Part shown: piece after piece, positions 61,846 to 64,000 of the stretch
Numbering within the stretch: position 1 is the first letter of the stretch
Layout: each line of letters opens with the position of its first letter
DNA from: Mycobacterium botniense
GTDB taxonomy: Bacteria > Actinomycetota > Actinomycetes > Mycobacteriales > Mycobacteriaceae
DNA length: 64,000 nt
Direction of reading: 5' to 3'
NCBI RefSeq assembly: GCF_010723305.1
Contig: NZ_BLKW01000004.1
Coordinates: 868,001-932,000, forward strand
Made by a program: the position numbers and the translations under genes
Notes under the pieces: model-generated
What the model saw: only the letters and a program-made list of their open reading frames with translations
What the model was told of the DNA's origin: nothing
Databases searched by the model: none

Positions 61846-63021
61846 GTGAGCCGGGTGCTGCTGGTGACCAACGACTTCCCGCCTCGCCCCGGCGGCATTC
61901 AGTCTTATCTGGCAGAGTTCGTGAGCCGGATGGTCAGTGCTCAGTCGCATGCGGTGACCGTGTATGCGCCGCAGTGGAAGGGTGCCGACACCTTCGACCG
62001 TTCGGCGGCGACGGCCGGCTATCAGGTGGTGCGCCATCCGGGCACACTGATGATGCCGGGCCCGGCTGTTGACACGCGGATGCGCCGGCTCATCGCCAAG
62101 TACGAGATCGACACCATCTGGTTCGGAGCCGCGGCGCCATTGGCCCTGCTGGCCCACCGGGCGCGCCAGCAGGGAGTTACCCGGGTCCTGGCCAGCACAC
62201 ACGGTCATGAAGTCGGCTGGTCGATGCTTCCGGTCGCCCGGTCGGTACTGCGCCGCATCGGCGAGAGCTGCGACGTCGTCACCTTCGTCAGCCGGTACAC
62301 GCGATCGCGGTTCGCATCGGCCTTCGGGCCCCGCACGGCCCTGGAGTATCTGCCCCCGGGAGTGGACACCGACCGGTTCCGGCCCGACCCCGCGGCCCGT
62401 GCCCAAATGCGGGCCCGGTATCGGCTGGGTCAACGGCCCACCGTGGTCTGCGTGTCGCGGCTGGTGCCGCGTAAAGGCCAGGACACGCTCATCCGCGCGT
62501 TGCCGCTGATCCGCCGGCGGGTTGACGGCGCCGCACTGGTGATCACCGGGGGCGGCCCGTACCTTGCGGGGTTGCGCCGCCTGGCCCAGCGGGTTGGGGT
62601 GGCCGAGCATGTGACCTTCACCGGTGGCATACCGGGCGCTGAGCTCCCGGCCCATTACGCGATGGCTGATGTGTTCGCGATGCCGTGCCGCACCCGCGGC
62701 GCCGGGCTGGACGTGGAAGGACTGGGAATCGTCTTCCTGGAAGCCTCAGCCACCGGGATCCCGGTAGTGGCTGGCTGCTCGGGTGGAGCGCCGGAAACCG
62801 TGTGGCACAACAAAACTGGTCTGGTTGTCGACGGCCGCTCGGTCGATCAGGTCGCTGGTGCGGTCAGTGAGTTGCTGGTGGATCGTGCGCGGGGAGAGGC
62901 CATGGGCGCGGCCGGGCGGCGCTGGGTGACGGCTCACTGGCGCTGGGACACGCTGGCCGCGCGCCTGGCCAACCTGCTCGACGGTCGAGCAGTCACTAAC
63001 GGGCCAGCCGGGCTCCCGTAG
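61846..63021 (+). CDS. pimB: Phosphatidylinositol mannoside mannosyltransferase PimB'
   Basis: A GT-B (GT4) glycosyltransferase of 391 residues that adds the second mannose from GDP-mannose to PIM1 on the inner membrane face. It starts SRVLLVTNDFPPRPGGIQSYL, with the nucleotide-binding VSRLVPRKGQDTLIRAL and the acidic-site block GLGIVFLEASATGIPVVAG. It is the close counterpart of Rv2188c by order (ripC, Rv2189c, pimB). The GTG start has a leaderless promoter. The downstream GAAAGC-type fadD15 of M. tuberculosis is not in the window. Confidence 0.94.
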   Translation: MSRVLLVTNDFPPRPGGIQSYLAEFVSRMVSAQSHAVTVYAPQWKGADTFDRSAATAGYQVVRHPGTLMMPGPAVDTRMRRLIAKYEIDTIWFGAAAPLALLAHRARQQGVTRVLASTHGHEVGWSMLPVARSVLRRIGESCDVVTFVSRYTRSRFASAFGPRTALEYLPPGVDTDRFRPDPAARAQMRARYRLGQRPTVVCVSRLVPRKGQDTLIRALPLIRRRVDGAALVITGGGPYLAGLRRLAQRVGVAEHVTFTGGIPGAELPAHYAMADVFAMPCRTRGAGLDVEGLGIVFLEASATGIPVVAGCSGGAPETVWHNKTGLVVDGRSVDQVAGAVSELLVDRARGEAMGAAGRRWVTAHWRWDTLAARLANLLDGRAVTNGPAGLP

Positions 63022-63167
63022 GTTCGGTCGACATCCCTGCACCCGCAGTTCGGTGTCGCGGGCATTTGGCCGGATGTAAATATCCCGTTAAGATTCGACT
63101 GTTCGCTTGCGAACTCATCGAAGTCCGGGGTTGGTCCGGCCCCGCGAGGAGCCAAGAAGGGGTCGTT

Positions 63168-63488
63168 GTGTCACGCGGGCGACCAAGGAAATTGTGGGTC
63201 GCAGGCGCTGCACTGCTGCTGAGCGGGATCGTGCCCGCAGTCGCGGCGAGCCAAACAATCCCGAGCGCAGACGCGGTCGCCGTTCCGGAGCTCAGCGGCT
63301 ACCCTGCCGGCTGTGTTGTCGGCCTCAACTGTGGCCCCATCCACCACCGTGTTCGCCCGTCCCCGACTGCCCCCGGCGGTCAGGCTGTCGTCGACCAAGA
63401 CCGGAGTCGGCAAAACGCCCACGCAGACCCGAACGGCCCTATGTCCGGACACCGTCCGGCCGACGTGTCGCCGCGTTCACAGCCGTGA
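63168..63488 (+). CDS. Small exported protein of unknown function
   Basis: A 106-residue product starting at the GTG at 63168, with AAGAAGGGG about 5 nt upstream. It has a clear signal peptide (LWVAGAALLLSGIVPAVAAS) and then a roughly 70-residue Pro/Ser/His-rich mature part with two Cys (AGCVVGLNC). No domain is recognised. The final 35 residues are low-complexity and may be a frameshifted tail. Confidence 0.62.
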   Translation: MSRGRPRKLWVAGAALLLSGIVPAVAASQTIPSADAVAVPELSGYPAGCVVGLNCGPIHHRVRPSPTAPGGQAVVDQDRSRQNAHADPNGPMSGHRPADVSPRSQP

Positions 63489-63548
63489 CGGCTTGCCGAC
63501 GACTTTGTCTCTGTAGTCTCGCTATCGACTCCGTTATTCCTTTTTCGG

Positions 63549-64000
63549 TTAGACGAGAACCTGTTTGGGCATCACCGTGGGCTTGAAACCATAGCGGGGG
63601 GCGCCGAAACCGAATCCGCCGCGTCCGCCTGCGGCGGCGGCCGGCATCCCGGCCGGCACCGCCGCGCACGATGTGGCCTGATCTGCAGAGGCGGTCCAGC
63701 CCGACCCGCCCAACGTCGCAGCCCCAGTACCTGCCGGGGTGGCCGCCGACCAACCGGCCGGCACCGACAACCCGCCGACCGATGACGCCGAACCCAGGCC
63801 CGCCAGCACCGGTATCCCGCCCGGCCCGGCCACGCCCGCTGCACCGGCAGACGCCACCGAGCCGGCCAGAACCGGTCCCGGGTCTGCTGCCAATCCTGCC
63901 GGAGCCGTGACGTCGGCCACAGCGGCCGCCGGGGTCATGTCGCCTACGGTGTGCCCCAGTGCCACCGCGGTGGGGATGGTGTTCGCGACAAACCAGGCCG
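63549..64000 (-). CDS. PPE-SVP family protein, C-terminal part (cut by window edge)
   Basis: The visible 149 residues are the C-terminus of a PPE protein of the SVP subgroup: the signature GxxSVPxxW is present as GGLSVPAGW, then a Gly/Ala-rich tail that ends APRYGFKPTVMPKQVLV. The reading stays open to the window edge (AWFVANTIPTAVALG continues upstream of the GTG at 63965), so the N-terminal PPE domain lies outside. PPE proteins are secreted by ESX systems and typical of slow-growing mycobacteria. The gene is on the minus strand, convergent with the small exported gene. Confidence 0.88.
   Translation of the reverse strand, partial: AWFVANTIPTAVALGHTVGDMTPAAAVADVTAPAGLAADPGPVLAGSVASAGAAGVAGPGGIPVLAGLGSASSVGGLSVPAGWSAATPAGTGAATLGGSGWTASADQATSCAAVPAGMPAAAAGGRGGFGFGAPRYGFKPTVMPKQVLV

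Overview
The window is a high-GC actinobacterial chromosome segment from a Mycobacterium. The gene content and order largely match the M. tuberculosis Rv2226-Rv2188c interval, read here in inverted orientation: CYTH/CHAD, panB, caeA/hip1 and its paralogue, glnA2-glnE, glnA1, lipA-lipB-dlaT, pepB, gcvT, ilvE, cobTS, adoK, asnB, ctaC-ctaF-mmpS3, qcrCAB-ctaE, trpD, ripC and pimB. A PPE-SVP protein fragment at the right edge, an MmpS protein, a Tat-exported phospholipase C and a Hip1-type lipoprotein protease suggest a slow-growing, possibly host-associated species. The species itself cannot be read from the window. Comparisons with M. tuberculosis are from memory of that genome, not from an alignment.

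Left part (1-12100): polyphosphate-type CYTH/CHAD protein, pantothenate synthesis (panB), a WS/DGAT acyltransferase, two tandem alpha/beta-hydrolase exported proteases (caeA/hip1 and paralogue), then the nitrogen-control genes glnA2 and glnE. Middle-left (12101-23501): an 11.4 kb block not present between glnE and glnA1 in M. tuberculosis. It holds a hotdog thioesterase, an F420-type LLM oxidoreductase, a phospholipase C, a cytochrome P450, an IS5-family remnant, an IS1634-family element with a frameshifted transposase, an IS110-family transposase cut by an intact ISL3-family element, and a lower-GC SAM methyltransferase carrying a G9 tract.

Centre (23502-47429): glnA1, an RDD membrane protein, the lipoate/2-oxoacid dehydrogenase group (lipA, lipB, an SDR39U1-type epimerase, dlaT), pepB, gcvT, ilvE, a compact cobUTS operon behind a DUF3043 gene, glycerate kinase, an A-type Fe-S carrier, adenosine kinase, asparagine synthetase-like asnB, and the cytochrome oxidase genes ctaC-ctaF with mmpS3. 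Right part (47430-64000): a lipid or steroid catabolic-type trio (fadD, maoC-like hydratase, 17-beta-HSD-like SDR) placed between the ctaC block and the qcr block. It is followed by qcrB-qcrA-qcrC-ctaE in a start/stop-overlapping operon, trpD, a DnaQ-GIY-YIG fusion, a small CxxC protein, the peptidoglycan hydrolase ripC, a HExxH exported protein, the mannosyltransferase pimB, a small exported protein and the C-terminus of a PPE protein.

The genes are mostly housekeeping: nitrogen assimilation and its adenylylation control, lipoylation, cobalamin loop assembly, respiratory supercomplex III2-IV2 and cell envelope building. Several genes have a TANNNT -10 box 6-8 nt before the start codon, which fits the leaderless transcripts common in mycobacteria. 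The less ordinary content is the IS nest and island between glnE and glnA1, the matched GlnR-like boxes upstream of glnA1 and glnA2, hairpin sequestration of the ISL3 transposase start, and the catabolic trio that splits the respiratory genes.
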